Shown in pieces: positions 1 to 9,642 of a DNA stretch of 64,000 nucleotides. Each line of letters begins with the position of its first letter. Position 1 is the stretch's first letter. Below the pieces are notes generated by a model. The model was not told where the DNA came from. It saw nothing but the letters and a program-made list of their open reading frames with translations, and searched no databases. The stretch comes from Candidatus Thiodubiliella sp. (GTDB lineage Bacteria; Pseudomonadota; Gammaproteobacteria; PS1; Pseudothioglobaceae), in assembly GCA_029237605.1 (NCBI GenBank), contig JAQRGB010000001.1, forward strand, positions 62,001-126,000, written 5' to 3'. A program made the translations under genes and the position numbers.

Positions 1-2
1 CA

Positions 3-638
3 CAACCTGGCGGTGTATTGATTCGCCCAGGCCACACCGAAGCAGGTTGTGACTTAGCGCGTCTTGCAGGCTTTGAAGCATCATCAGTGATTGTTGAGAT
101 TTTGAACGATGATGGCTCAATGGCGCGTCGTGATGATTTAGAATTTTTTGCTGAACAACATGATATTAAATGGGGCACAATTGAAGACTTGATTTCCTAC
201 CGTGTAGAAAATGAAAAAACTATTAAACGTATTGGTGAGCGACTATTTAGCAATAAATACGGTGAATGGACGATGGTGTTATTCTTAGATAGTATTCACC
301 AGCAAACACACACAGCCTTAGTAAAAGGCAGCATTAGCAAAGATGTGCCAATTTGTATACGTGTGCATATGGAAAATACGTTTATCGATATCTTGCAAGA
401 AAATACTAAATCTCTAAAGTCGGAGGCCAAGCGGTCTTAGGAAGAACGAAATGGTGTATTTTTGCTTATTCGTCCACATGAAGCCAGTAGTGATGTTAAA
501 ACTTATGGTGTAGGTGCTCAAATATTATCTGATTTAGGCGTTGGTAAAATGCGTATTTTAGGTAACCCGAGAAAGCTAAATGCTTTAAATGGCTTTGGCT
601 TAGAAGTGGTTGAATATATTACAAACCATACAAAATAG
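3..638 (+). CDS. ribB: RibB with degenerate RibA-like domain (RibBX type), 5' partial and interrupted by an adapter
   Basis: 3,4-dihydroxy-2-butanone-4-phosphate synthase makes the four-carbon precursor of riboflavin from ribulose 5-phosphate. The 5' end lies outside the window. The RibB signature [14 protein letters not shown] is seen at once. The following part is laid out like GTP cyclohydrolase II (IRVHMENT, later [12 protein letters not shown] and GNPRKL) but lacks the zinc cysteines expected after VHSE, so this half is probably inactive, as in RibBX proteins; a separate RibA would be needed. Bases 417-445 are adapter sequence that supplies an in-frame TAG at 438-440. The frame downstream (450-638) is the same as upstream, so the break is artificial and a few residues are missing. 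ribH follows after 6 bases. Confidence 0.85.
417..445. other. Embedded MGI/BGI library adapter, end A (inside ribB)
   Basis: The stretch begins AAGTCGGAGGCCAAGCGG and runs on to GGAAGA, matching 29 of the 32 bases of the MGI/BGI forward-read adapter. It interrupts the ribB frame and adds a stop. This is not biological sequence. Confidence 0.95.
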
Positions 639-644
639 GGTATT

Positions 645-1118
645 ATGAATTTTAAATTTGATAAAAATAGCAATAATAATTTTTTAAAAGATAAGGTAAT
701 TGCCATTATCGTAGGTTATTTTTATCAAGAAATTGGCGATAAGTTGTTAGTTGCTACGCAGGAAATTCTTTCTAAATACGGTATTGAGAAGAATAATGTC
801 GATGTTTTTTATGTACCAGGTGCTTTTGAAATTCCACTATTAGCTAAAAAATTAGCAAAAAGTGGAAAATATCACGGCATAATAACCCTAGGTGCTGTAA
901 TTAAAGGCAAAACCTCACATTTTGACTTTGTATGTAGCGAATGCGCTCGCGGCATTGCAAATGTATCTTATCAATATGAAGTGCCAACTACCTTTGGTAT
1001 ACTTACCACCAGTAACATGGAACAAACCATCGATAGGGCAGGTGGCTATAAAGGCAACAAAGGTGAGGAGGCGGCTATGGCAATGATTGAAATGCTATAT
1101 TTACTTAACCAAGCTTAA
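645..1118 (+). CDS. ribH: 6,7-dimethyl-8-ribityllumazine synthase
   Basis: Condenses the RibB product with 5-amino-6-ribitylaminouracil to give lumazine, the penultimate step of riboflavin synthesis. The 157-residue length is normal for RibH. VPGAFEIPLLAKKLA (about residues 65-79) is the substrate-binding segment, and GAVIKGKTSHFDFVC (about 88-102) holds the catalytic histidine. It lies 6 bases after ribB and 15 bases before nusB, the common proteobacterial ribBA-ribH-nusB order, so the genes are probably cotranscribed. The frame is intact, unlike its neighbours. Confidence 0.95.
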   Translation: MNFKFDKNSNNNFLKDKVIAIIVGYFYQEIGDKLLVATQEILSKYGIEKNNVDVFYVPGAFEIPLLAKKLAKSGKYHGIITLGAVIKGKTSHFDFVCSECARGIANVSYQYEVPTTFGILTTSNMEQTIDRAGGYKGNKGEEAAMAMIEMLYLLNQA

Positions 1119-1133
1119 AATTAGCCTTAAATA

Positions 1134-1562
1134 ATGACGTTTATAACCCCTAAACATCGATCTAGAGAGCGTGTAGTACAAGCGCTATATCAGTATATGA
1201 TGTCAGGTGGTGAAGTGTTACAAATTGAACAACAATTTTTAAATCAAAAGCCTGGAAGAATATCAAAAGCATTTTTTTCAAACCTATTTATCAATATTCT
1301 AAAAAATCGCACCGAGTTAGATGAACTCATTGCCCCAACTATTAATCGTGATACTGATGAGCTAGGCTCAGTAGAGCATGCTGTACTTTATTTAGCTACA
1401 TATGAGCTGCAAAATTCAATTGAAGTGCCCTATAAAGTAGTTATTAATGAAGCACTTAAAGTTGCTAAGCTATATGGCGCTGAGGGAAGTTTTAAGTTTA
1501 TCAATGCTTCACTGGATAAACTGTCTAAAAAATTAAGAATTATAGAAATAAATAATTTATGA
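1134..1562 (+). CDS. nusB: Transcription antitermination factor NusB
   Basis: All-alpha RNA-binding protein that works with NusE on boxA in rRNA operons. It has 142 residues with the characteristic start RSRERVVQALYQYMMSG and the C-terminal VINEALKVAKLYGAEGSFKF block. The stop overlaps the start of the following sulP pseudogene by 4 bases (ATGA), which suggests translational coupling. Its position after ribH is conserved in many gammaproteobacteria. Confidence 0.94.
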   Translation: MTFITPKHRSRERVVQALYQYMMSGGEVLQIEQQFLNQKPGRISKAFFSNLFINILKNRTELDELIAPTINRDTDELGSVEHAVLYLATYELQNSIEVPYKVVINEALKVAKLYGAEGSFKFINASLDKLSKKLRIIEINNL

Positions 1563-3301
1563 AAAATAGACTTGTTAAATTATTGCCATTTCTGATATGG
1601 CTTAAAGCAATTAATAAAAATACCATAAAAGAAGATATTATTGCAGGCTTTACTGGTGCAGTGGTAGTATTACCTCAGGGCGTTGCTTTTGCAACCATTG
1701 CTGGGCTTCCGCCAGAATATGGATTATACACAGCAATGGTTACCCCGATTATTGCCGCACTATTTGGTTCATCATATCATTTAGTTTCAGGCCCAACAAC
1801 AGCGATTTCAATTGTTATGTTTTCTACTATTAGCAAACATGTTGACCCAGGATCTACAGAATTCATCTCAATGGCACTTACTTTAACTTTTCTTGCTGGG
1901 GTTTATCAATTAGCATTTGGCTTAGCTAGATTTGGAACTTTGGTAAATTTTGTCTCGCATACAGTAGTTACTGGCTTTACTTTTGGTGCGGCAATTTTAA
2001 TTGCAACTAGCCAATTAAAACACATTACTGGTATTTATGTGCCTAAAGGAGAATCATTTTTACAGACTTGGGTTGATTTATATCAGGGCTCTGCTAACTT
2101 TGATGTTTATTTTCTACTAATTGCATTAGTAACACTATTTAGTTCAACTTTGTTTAAAAGATTTTTGCCGAAATCTCCTAATCTTTTAATTGGCATGATA
2201 CTAGGTAGTATTTTGGCATTTTATTTATCTAAATTTCAACTCTCAACAAATATTGAATTTGTTGGTAAAATTCCTGCACATTTGCCACCTTTATCGATGC
2301 CTTATTTTTCTCTTTCTATAATTTCTGAATTGGCGTCAGGGGCTTTTGCAATTGCACTATTAGGCTTGATTGAAGCAATTTCAATCAGTAAAGCTATTGC
2401 CACAAAGTCTAATCAAAGAATAAACTCCAATCAAGAATTTATCGGGCAAGGAATGTCTAATATATTTGCTAGTTTTTTTCTAGTTACGCAGGTTCCGGCT
2501 CTTTTACTAGATCTGGCATTAATTATGAATCTGGCGCAAAAACTCCACTTTCAGCTATTTTTGCTGCATTATTTTTAATGATTATTGTATTACTGATTGC
2601 ACCATTAACTGCTTATCTACCAATCTCTGTTATGGGTGGAGTTATTTTGTTAGTTGCTTATAATTTGATTGATATTCAGCATATTATGAAGATTTTTAAA
2701 TACAGTAAATCAGAATCTTCAATTTTAATTACAACTTTTTTAGCAACTATATTCCTTGAATTAGAATTTGCTATTTATTTAGGTGTGCTATTATCTTTGG
2801 TACTGTTTTTAGCAAAAACTTCAACACCAAGAATACCTACTTTGTCAATAGATAGTGTAGATAATAAAGGTCATAGAAATTTTACAAATATTCTAAAAAG
2901 CCACTGAGACAGTGCCTACAATTAAAAATAATTAGGGTTGATATGTCAATTTATTTTGGCTCAATCAATCATATCCAGAAAAAATTGAAAAAATATCTGA
3001 TGGACAAAATATTTATAATATTCTAATTGTTGCTAGTGGCATTAATTTTATAGATTTATCAGGTATTGAAACTTTAGCCTCTGAGCAAAATAGGTTAAAA
3101 AGAAAAGGCGGAGGCTTGTATTTTGTTGGACTTAAAGCACCAGTTTATCAATTTTTAGCACAGACTCATTTTATAGAGAAAATTGGCAGAATAAACTTTT
3201 TCGATTCTAAAGAAATTGCTATTAGCGCTATCTATAAGCGACTTAATCGTGATATATGCAGTCAATGTGATGCAAAAATATTTAATGAATGTAATTCTTA
3301 A
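1559..3301 (+). pseudogene. SulP-family anion permease with STAS domain, three frameshifts
   Basis: SLC26/SulP inner-membrane anion permease (sulfate, bicarbonate or similar). The N-terminal part reads well to about 2470: VVLPQGVAFATIAGLPPEYG and the FGSSYHLVSGPTTAIS block are SulP hallmarks. The frame then moves at a T7 run (2473-2479), again near an A5 run (2895-2899) and again at about 2970. The pieces reconnect as SFFSSYAGSGSFTRSG, then membrane segments, then a STAS domain ending DICSQCDAKIFNECNS. If all three lost bases are restored the product is about 581 residues, the usual SulP length. It overlaps nusB by 4 bases. Substrate is unknown; broken by decay or by sequence error. Confidence 0.85.
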
Positions 3302-4213
3302 AGCTTGTTGTGTAAAAATTATTGTATTTCTTTTTTTTATTAACCAAATGATGTAATCTTTTTTTTACACAATTTTTTAGTTAAATTTTATAGATGATAA
3401 TTTTTTTTCATGTTTTTATAGTTTTAATGATGCTCTAGTCATGGTTATTATTACTTGTTTTGCTATTTAATTTAAAAAATCACGTTCTAATATTTATTAA
3501 TGCTAAGAAAATATGTTGTTGTATTTATATAAAGTAAATTCCTACAATTATCTTACGCTCTTGAACAAGTTAATAAGCGAAGTATTGCTTTGGGATTGTT
3601 TAGTTAAGTTATCCGATACATTAGGTACAGTCCCTATGTCTAACAACATTTTTTCTGGTGTTACCCCAAGAGTATCAATAATTTCTGTTTTTGATGCGAG
3701 CGTATAAAAAAACTTAATGTTAATTATTTCTTCTTTTCCTGCTATCATTTTAACCTTACTCTGCTTTTACTGGTCATATTGCAGTAGCCTGTTAGTTTTT
3801 TTACCTAGGTTATTAAATCTTAATTACCAATTGATATACCTTGATTAGTAGTTCTACGAATATTGTCAATCAATTTAATATCAAGCTCTTATTCAAAGAG
3901 TAATTGGTAGTTTTGTTGTCTTATTGAATTTGTTTCATCTAAAGATAAATAATATTCATGTGGAAAGCAAAGATTAGAGGTTATTCTTAATGCATTAATT
4001 TAATAACTAGAAAAAGAATAATCAGCAGTATTATTTGTCATGCCATCTCGAGTTTAATATAGCGATAAACACTGAGTAAATAATACTCAGATTGTATCAG
4101 TAATGTTCTTCCAAAATGTGCTACTACAGTATAAAATAAGTCTGTCTACATCTTGCACGTAGCCTTGCTTAGAATATTTTGTATAAGTTACATACAAAGC
4201 AAATGAATATGAT
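3302..4213. other. Gene-poor AT-rich stretch, possible coding remnants
   Basis: No convincing gene in about 0.9 kb. The only open frame of note is a 66-codon minus-strand ORF (3548-3748, starting MIAGKEEIINIKFFYTLASK), whose composition is protein-like but which I do not recognise; the plus strand over it has a similar-length ORF, so it may be chance. No tRNA or known small RNA is recognised. The stretch ends at a plus-strand terminator, so decayed genes or an unrecognised transcript are both possible. Confidence 0.4.
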
Positions 4214-4214
4214 T

Positions 4215-4258
4215 AGCTATTAAAACCCAAGTGGGGTTTTTAGCTGGTGTTTTTTTTT
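4215..4258 (+). terminator. Rho-independent terminator with no intact gene upstream
   Basis: AAAACCC (4222-4228) pairs with GGGTTTT (4234-4240), and outside a small bulge AGCTA (4215-4219) pairs with TAGCT (4241-4245). A run of nine T follows (4250-4258). The orientation is plus. The nearest upstream plus-strand gene is the sulP pseudogene, ending more than 900 bases earlier. Confidence 0.7.
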
Positions 4259-4421
4259 GAATATTTTTTTATAAAACTAATATAAAAAGCCATGCTGTCT
4301 AGCAAAATTGAGGATTATCACCACTTCAATTGACAATTTTTACTCTTTATTTGAAAAGCTTTAATATCTAAATTTAGCTGACGTGTAAGCACTCAGATGG
4401 AATGATTTATTATATTTTTTA

Positions 4422-4706
4422 TTAATAGCAAGTGTCATCAGTAGGGTGGCATTTTGATTTAAACCAAGAAAGTACTGTTTTTGCATCTGTAACACACCAC
4501 CAGCATGGGCAATTTTTCCATCAATAATAACGCCAGGGGATTGGCAGAACGCCATAGTCCATAATTTTTATAGTATCTTTTATTTTTTCTAAATTAATCG
4601 TTATATCATTATCGCTACAAACCTTTTTAATGAGTTTTTGCGTAACCTTACATTTATACAACCTAGCTAGCTTTCTTGGGTTAAAATTACTCAAACTCTA
4701 GTTGCA
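4422..4706 (-). pseudogene. Thioredoxin-fold small redox-active disulfide protein, frameshifted
   Basis: Remnant of the small thioredoxin-like family (TIGR00412 type). Segments in different frames read in order: KCKVTQKLIKKVCSDND, then NLEKIKDTIKIMDYGVL, then SPGVIIDGKIAHAGGV, then TDAKTVLSWFKSKCHP before a stop. The SPGVIIDGK cis-proline block and HAGGV are diagnostic. The active-site pair appears as GC...KCK with one base missing between the halves. At least three frameshifts are needed to join the pieces, so this is real decay and not one error. The proposed start is the ATG at 4706. It lies downstream of, and in the same direction as, the MBL gene. Confidence 0.7.
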
Positions 4707-4752
4707 TAAAGGTATTTTGAGCATTTGTTCTACTAATTACTTTAAAGTTTTT

Positions 4753-4767
4753 GCTACGATCCGACTT
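4753..4767. other. Embedded MGI/BGI adapter fragment, end B (3' edge of MBL gene)
   Basis: GCTACGATCCGACTT matches the last 15 bases of the reverse complement of the MGI/BGI reverse-read adapter. It abuts the C-terminal codons of the MBL-fold gene and helps form its stop codon, so the real C-terminus and the true downstream sequence are uncertain. Confidence 0.85.
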
Positions 4768-5606
4768 TATTTAAATTTTTCTTGATTAATGTTAGTTGCT
4801 GAGAGTATACCGCCATCATCTTCAATTATCTTACGAATTTTGTCACGCAAAAAGATTAAATAATCATAAGTATCTTGAGTGGCAATTTTTAAGTTTGTTA
4901 CGCTTCCATGCCCTGGTACTATAACCTTTGGTTTAAATTGTGCCATTTTTTCAAATACCTTTATCCAGCTTTTAATATTTTTTGCAGGACCTGTGCCAAG
5001 CATTCTATCTACAAACACCACATCGCCACTAAACATTATTTTTTCATCAGGCATCCATATGATAATATCACCTACTGTGTGTGCTTCCCCAAAATGATAA
5101 AGCTCTAAATGAGTTCCTTCAAAATTAAAGATTTTTTTATTATTAAAAGTTTCATTGGCATAAAAAGGTTTGGTGCCATTTAGGCTTCTACCAATTAGAA
5201 TACTTAATCTATTTAAATGATAATCAGTACGCGCAATTTGGTCATCATGGGTTTTTTGTGACGCAATAATGTTAGAACCTAATTGATAAAAATAATCATT
5301 TCCTAGCCAGCGATGATCTTGCCCCCCAGTATTTACAACATATTTAATGGGCTTTTCGGTTATGGTTTTAATGGCGTTATGAATTTGTTTCGCTCCCAAA
5401 AAACTAGCGCCGCTGTCAATTAACAACACTGATTTTTTGCCAATAATGACACCATGAGTTGAATTATTGCCAAAATTATCTTTTGATCGTTGCGAAGTCT
5501 CTCCCTTTAAAGCGTAAACATTATTACTAATCTTTACGATATTAAGAGGCACTTCTGCTACTACTACAAAAGATACTAATAAACCAACTAAAAATATTTT
5601 TTTCAT
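4767..5606 (-). CDS. Periplasmic MBL-fold hydrolase-like protein, non-canonical metal site
   Basis: Metallo-beta-lactamase-fold protein with an N-terminal signal peptide (MKKIFLVGLLVSFVVVAEV). THGVIIGKKSVLLIDSGAS is the first MBL strand pair; HTVGD (about residue 175), FSGDVVF and PGHGS are the later metal-ligand motifs. The block that normally reads THxHxDH reads NTGGQDHRWLGN, so two of the usual first-site histidines are absent while Asp-His remain. This may be a mononuclear or altered-site subfamily. The C-terminus is cut at an adapter fragment, and the stop lies on the junction, so some residues are probably missing. A thioredoxin-like pseudogene follows. The substrate cannot be told from sequence. 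Confidence 0.75.
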   Translation of the reverse strand: MKKIFLVGLLVSFVVVAEVPLNIVKISNNVYALKGETSQRSKDNFGNNSTHGVIIGKKSVLLIDSGASFLGAKQIHNAIKTITEKPIKYVVNTGGQDHRWLGNDYFYQLGSNIIASQKTHDDQIARTDYHLNRLSILIGRSLNGTKPFYANETFNNKKIFNFEGTHLELYHFGEAHTVGDIIIWMPDEKIMFSGDVVFVDRMLGTGPAKNIKSWIKVFEKMAQFKPKVIVPGHGSVTNLKIATQDTYDYLIFLRDKIRKIIEDDGGILSATNINQEKFK

Positions 5607-5791
5607 TTTTTTCTATTATTAAATTAAATAACAATTATCTCAGTGTAATTGAAATTGCCACAATACTTGTAAATAAGACCAAAGCCTTCCAGTGCACTGC
5701 TTTTTTTTAAATTTGATAATTCGTGATTGACTGAATGTAAAACCCATTACCCACTTCGTATAAATTACCTAATATAATACATTAAAAAATA

Positions 5792-5819
5792 CTTCCTAAG
5801 ACCGCTTGGCCTCCGACTT
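5792..5819. other. Embedded MGI/BGI adapter, end A, just downstream of metH
   Basis: The plus strand reads CTTCCTAAGACCGCTTGG and continues to CCGACTT, 28 of 32 bases of the reverse complement of adapter end A. It sits between the MBL gene and the metH stop codon (5852), so the adjacency of these two genes is itself unproven. Confidence 0.95.
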
Positions 5820-5851
5820 TCAAATTCAGTTGCTATACTAGCATAAAAGAA

Positions 5852-8800
5852 CTATTCTAAGTTAGGGGAGAGTAGTTTTTCTGCTTGCTCCAATGAAATG
5901 CCTTTGCGTTTGGCATAATTTTCTAGTTGTCCTTGGTTGATTTTTGCTACACCAAAATATCTGGCATCATTGTTGGCGAAATACCATCCACTGACACTAG
6001 CAGTAGGCAGCATGGCGAATGAACTAGTAAGAGTCATGCCTGTATGCTTTTCTACATCAAGTAAACCCCACAGTTTTTCTTTTTCACTATGTTCTGGACA
6101 GGACGGGTAACCTGGAGCAGGGCGGATGCCATCAAACTTTTCTCGCATGAGTTGGTTGTTATCAAATGCCTCAGTGCTATAACCCCAAAATTCGGTGCGT
6201 AGCTTAAAGTGCATAAGCTCGGTAAAGGCTTCAGCTAGACGGTCAGCCACGGCTTTAATCATAATTGAATTATAATCATCATGGTCGGCTTCAAATGTGG
6301 TAATTAGTGGTTCGATGTTAATGCCAGCGGTAACGGCAAAAGCACCAAGTCGGATCGTAGCCATGTCGTTCTGTGAGCCAAGGAGTTGGGTCTAGTAAAA
6401 TCACTTAAACAAAAATTTGGGGTATTACCTTTCTTATCCAGTTGTTGACGTAGATGATTAAGAATTATTAAAACCTTATTATTTTCATCATACAATTCAA
6501 TATCTTCATTGACACTATTGGCTGGGAATATGCCAATAACGGCATTGGCGGTGAGTAGTTTTTCGTCAATAACTTTTTTAAACATTTGCTTCGCATCAGT
6601 AAATAGTTGAGAAGCAGATTCTCCGACTACTTTATCCGTTAAGATGTCAGGGAATTTGCCAGCTAATTCCCAAGTGCGGAAAAATGGCATCCAATCAATA
6701 AATTTGAAAATTTCAGCCAAGTCGTAGTCTTTAAAAACATGAACGCCTAATTTTTTAGGTCTAACAATAGTATTGAAAGATAGTTTTGGCTTGTTAGCTC
6801 TAGCTTTTTCCAAAGATATTAGCTTGCTTTTACCTTTATTAGCGCGACGCTGTCGCACTATTTCATAGTCGACCTTGGTATCGGCTAAAAGCTGTGGTTT
6901 AAGGGTTGTGGATAGTATAGCACTTACTATACCAACAGATTTGGAGGCGTCTTGCACATAAAACACACCTTTGTCATATTCGGGCTCAATTTTCACCGCT
7001 GTATGCGCTTTGGAAGTAGTAGCACCACCAATCATTAAGGGTAATTCAAACCCTTGGCGGGTCATTTCCTTGGCAACAGATACCATTTCATCAAGTGATG
7101 GGGTGATGAGCCCAGAAAGCCCAATAATATCGACATTTTCTTTTTTAGCAGTTTCTAAAATAGTCTCAGCAGGTACCATCACACCTAAATCAATGATTTC
7201 ATAGTTGTTACAAGACAGCACAACACCCACAATATTTTTACCAATATCATGTACATCGCCTTTAACGGTTGCCATGAGGATTTTGCCTTGTGAAGTAGGA
7301 GTACAATCTTGTTTTTCAGCTTCTAAGAATGGGTCTAGGTAAGCCACTGATTTTTTCATCACGCGGGCAGATTTAACCACTTGTGGTAAGAACATTTTAC
7401 CTGCACCAAACAAATCACCGACGATGTTCATACCACTCATTAGCGGGCCTTCGATAACGAGAATAGGGCGACCCAATTTATCAAAGGCTTCTTGGGTGTC
7501 TTCGTCAATGTATTTGGTAATGCCTTTAACTAGCGCATGTTCTAGGCGTTTTTCCACTGCCCATGTGCGCCATTCTAAGTCTTTTTTATTGTCTTTTTGC
7601 TCACCTGTGCCAGAAAACTTTGCGGCAATATCCACCAAGCGTTCACCTGCTTGTTCATCAGCATTAAGTACCACATCTTCAACGCATTTTTTGAGTTCTG
7701 GGTCAATATCATCATAAACCACCAACTGACCTGCATTGACAATGCCCATGGTCATGCCAGCTTTTACTGCGTGATATAAAAATACGGAGTGAATTGCCTC
7801 GCGTACAAGGAGTTGTAAGAGACCCTTGTCTTCCTAAGACCGCTTGGCCTCCGACTTTGAGATTTTGGCGTGGGGCAGGGTGTTGATAATCTCAAGGGTG
7901 GCTTCAATAAAATCAACGCCATAGTTGTTATGCTCTTCAATGCCTGTAGCAACCGCAAAAATATTAGGGTCAAAAATAATATCTTCAGGCGGAAAATCAA
8001 CTTCATTAACCAGGATGTTATAGGCATTGGTACAAATTTCTATTTTGCGTGCTTGTGTATCTGCCTGACCTGCTTCATCAAATGCCATAACGATAATCGC
8101 CGCACCGTAACGCTTGCATAGATGTGCGTATTTAACAAAGCTTTCCTTGCCTTCTTTGAGTGAGATAGAATTAACAATCGGCTTACCCTGTGTGCATTTA
8201 AGCCCAGCTTCGATAATATTCCACTTACTTGAATCTACCATAATAGGCACTTTGGAGATATCCGGCTCAGAAGCAATTAGGTTCATAAAGCGCATCATGG
8301 CAACTTTACCATCAAGCATACCTTCATCCATATTGATGTCAACCACTTGCGCGCCATCTTCGACCTGTGCACGACAAATATCAAGCGCTTCTTCGTATTC
8401 CTCATTTAGGATTAGGCGTTTAAATTTCGCAGAACCGGTAATATTAGCGCGTTCACCAATATTGACAAACAAAGAGTCACTACCAATATTAAAGGCCTCT
8501 AAACCTGATAATCGGCATTCTAATGGTATTTCTGGTATTTCCCTAGGTGCTAAACCATCAATAGCATCAGCAATGGCTTTAATGTGCTCAGGGGTGGAGC
8601 CACAGCAGCCCCCTAAGATGTTAACCAAACCTGAAGTTGCCCATTCACTGACTTGCTCGCTCATTGTACTAGCATCTAAATCATATTCGCCAAATTCATT
8701 AGGTAAGCCAGCATTTGGATGGGCTGAGACAAAGCAATCTGCCACACGCGACATTTCAGCCACATATTGGCGCAACAAATCAGGCCCAAGTGCACAGTTA

Positions 8801-9525
8801 AGTCGGATCGTAGCCATGTCGTTCTGTGAGCCAAGGAGTTGGGTCTAGTCAGTTACTTGACCAGATAGAGTTCGCCCTGAAGCGTCTGTGATAGTACCTG
8901 AAATCATAATTGGTAATTTAACGCCATCGTCTTCAAACACCTGTTGTACTGCGAAAATAGCTGCTTTAGCATTGAGTGTATCAAATATAGTTTCAATTAA
9001 GATAATATCTACACCGCCTTCAATCAATCCACGAGTTGACTGTGAATAAACACCAACCAACTCATCAAAGCTCACATTTCTAAAACCTGGGTCGTTAACA
9101 TCAGGAGAAAGCGAACAAGTACGTGAAGTAGGGCCTATAACACCAGCAACAAAGCGTGGCTTGTCATTTGTTGAAAACTCATTACAAGCCTGTTTGGCTA
9201 GTTTGGCACTTTTTACATTAATTTCATATACTAAATTTTGCATCTTATAATCCGCCATAGAAGTACTAGAGGCGTTAAAAGTATTGGTTTCAATAATATC
9301 AGCACCAACTTCCAAATAAGAACGGTGTATATCTTGAATAATTTTTGGCTGAGTTATACTTAGTAGATCGTTATTACCCTGAACAAGGGTAGCGCAATCC
9401 TTAAAACGTTCACCACGATAATCTTTTTCCGTGAGTTTGTGCTTCTGAATCATCGTGCCCATAGCTCCGTCCAATACTAGGATTCGCTGTTGTAAAATGG
9501 ATTGTAGTAACTGTTGTGTATTCAT
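5852..9525 (-). CDS. metH: Cobalamin-dependent methionine synthase, split into four segments by adapters
   Basis: Transfers methyl from methyltetrahydrofolate to homocysteine through cobalamin. Read from 9525 leftwards the domains are in normal order: homocysteine domain ([12 protein letters not shown]; zinc cysteines in [11 protein letters not shown]), pterin domain ([18 protein letters not shown]), B12 domain ([16 protein letters not shown]) and AdoMet reactivation domain ([15 protein letters not shown]). Breaks at 8800-8848, 7806-7857 and 6347-6395 are adapter sequence. At each, a few to about 15 conserved residues are lost, for example the stretch between LPHAKIS and [14 protein letters not shown]. 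The biological gene is almost certainly one intact ORF of about 1,200 codons; the segments 8845-9525, about 7858-8799, about 6396-7805 and 5852-6346 should not be kept as separate genes. Confidence 0.93.
6347..6395. other. Embedded MGI/BGI adapter, end B, in metH
   Basis: Starts AAGTCGGATCGTAGCCATG and contains all 42 bases of the MGI/BGI reverse-read adapter (6347-6388), followed by GGTCTAG, which recurs after the same adapter at 8842-8848. On the minus strand it falls between the NFCLSDF and GAFAVTAG blocks of MetH. Confidence 0.97.
7806..7857. other. Embedded MGI/BGI double adapter with probable 10-base barcode, in metH
   Basis: Plus strand 7826-7857 is the full 32-base reverse complement of adapter end A. 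7806-7815 (CAAGGAGTTG) is the terminal ten bases of adapter end B. The ten bases between them (TAAGAGACCC, 7816-7825) sit exactly where the sample barcode lies in an MGI library. On the minus strand the insert separates LPHAKIS from VREAIHSVF of MetH. Confidence 0.95.
8800..8848. other. Embedded MGI/BGI adapter, end B, in metH
   Basis: 8800-8841 is the complete 42-base end B adapter, again followed by GGTCTAG. On the minus strand it replaces the MetH residues between [10 protein letters not shown] and [14 protein letters not shown]. Confidence 0.97.
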
Positions 9526-9597
9526 TCAAAATATTATACCTAAAGGCAATAATGCACTTGGTTTTTAAAACTGATTTTATAAAAAAACATTAGTTAT

Positions 9598-9605
9598 GTT
9601 ATAAT
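9598..9605 (+). promoter_or_regulatory. Probable -10 element before the GNY-repeat protein gene
   Basis: GTTATAAT places a consensus TATAAT at 9600-9605, with TATG just before it. It lies about 38 bases upstream of the start codon at 9643, which has a GGAGA ribosome site at 9632-9636. No good -35 match is visible, so only the -10 is proposed. Confidence 0.5.
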
Positions 9606-9642
9606 GCAAAAACTATTTGATCATTAATCATGGAGAAACAAA

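Noticed and set aside
3513-3748. Two overlapping opposite-strand ORFs of about 65 codons
   Set aside because: No recognisable family on either strand and no ribosome site; at most the minus-strand frame may be a remnant.
5852-9525. Separate small methyltransferase, corrinoid and AdoMet-domain genes on the minus strand
   Set aside because: They are consecutive segments of one MetH with adapters at each break.
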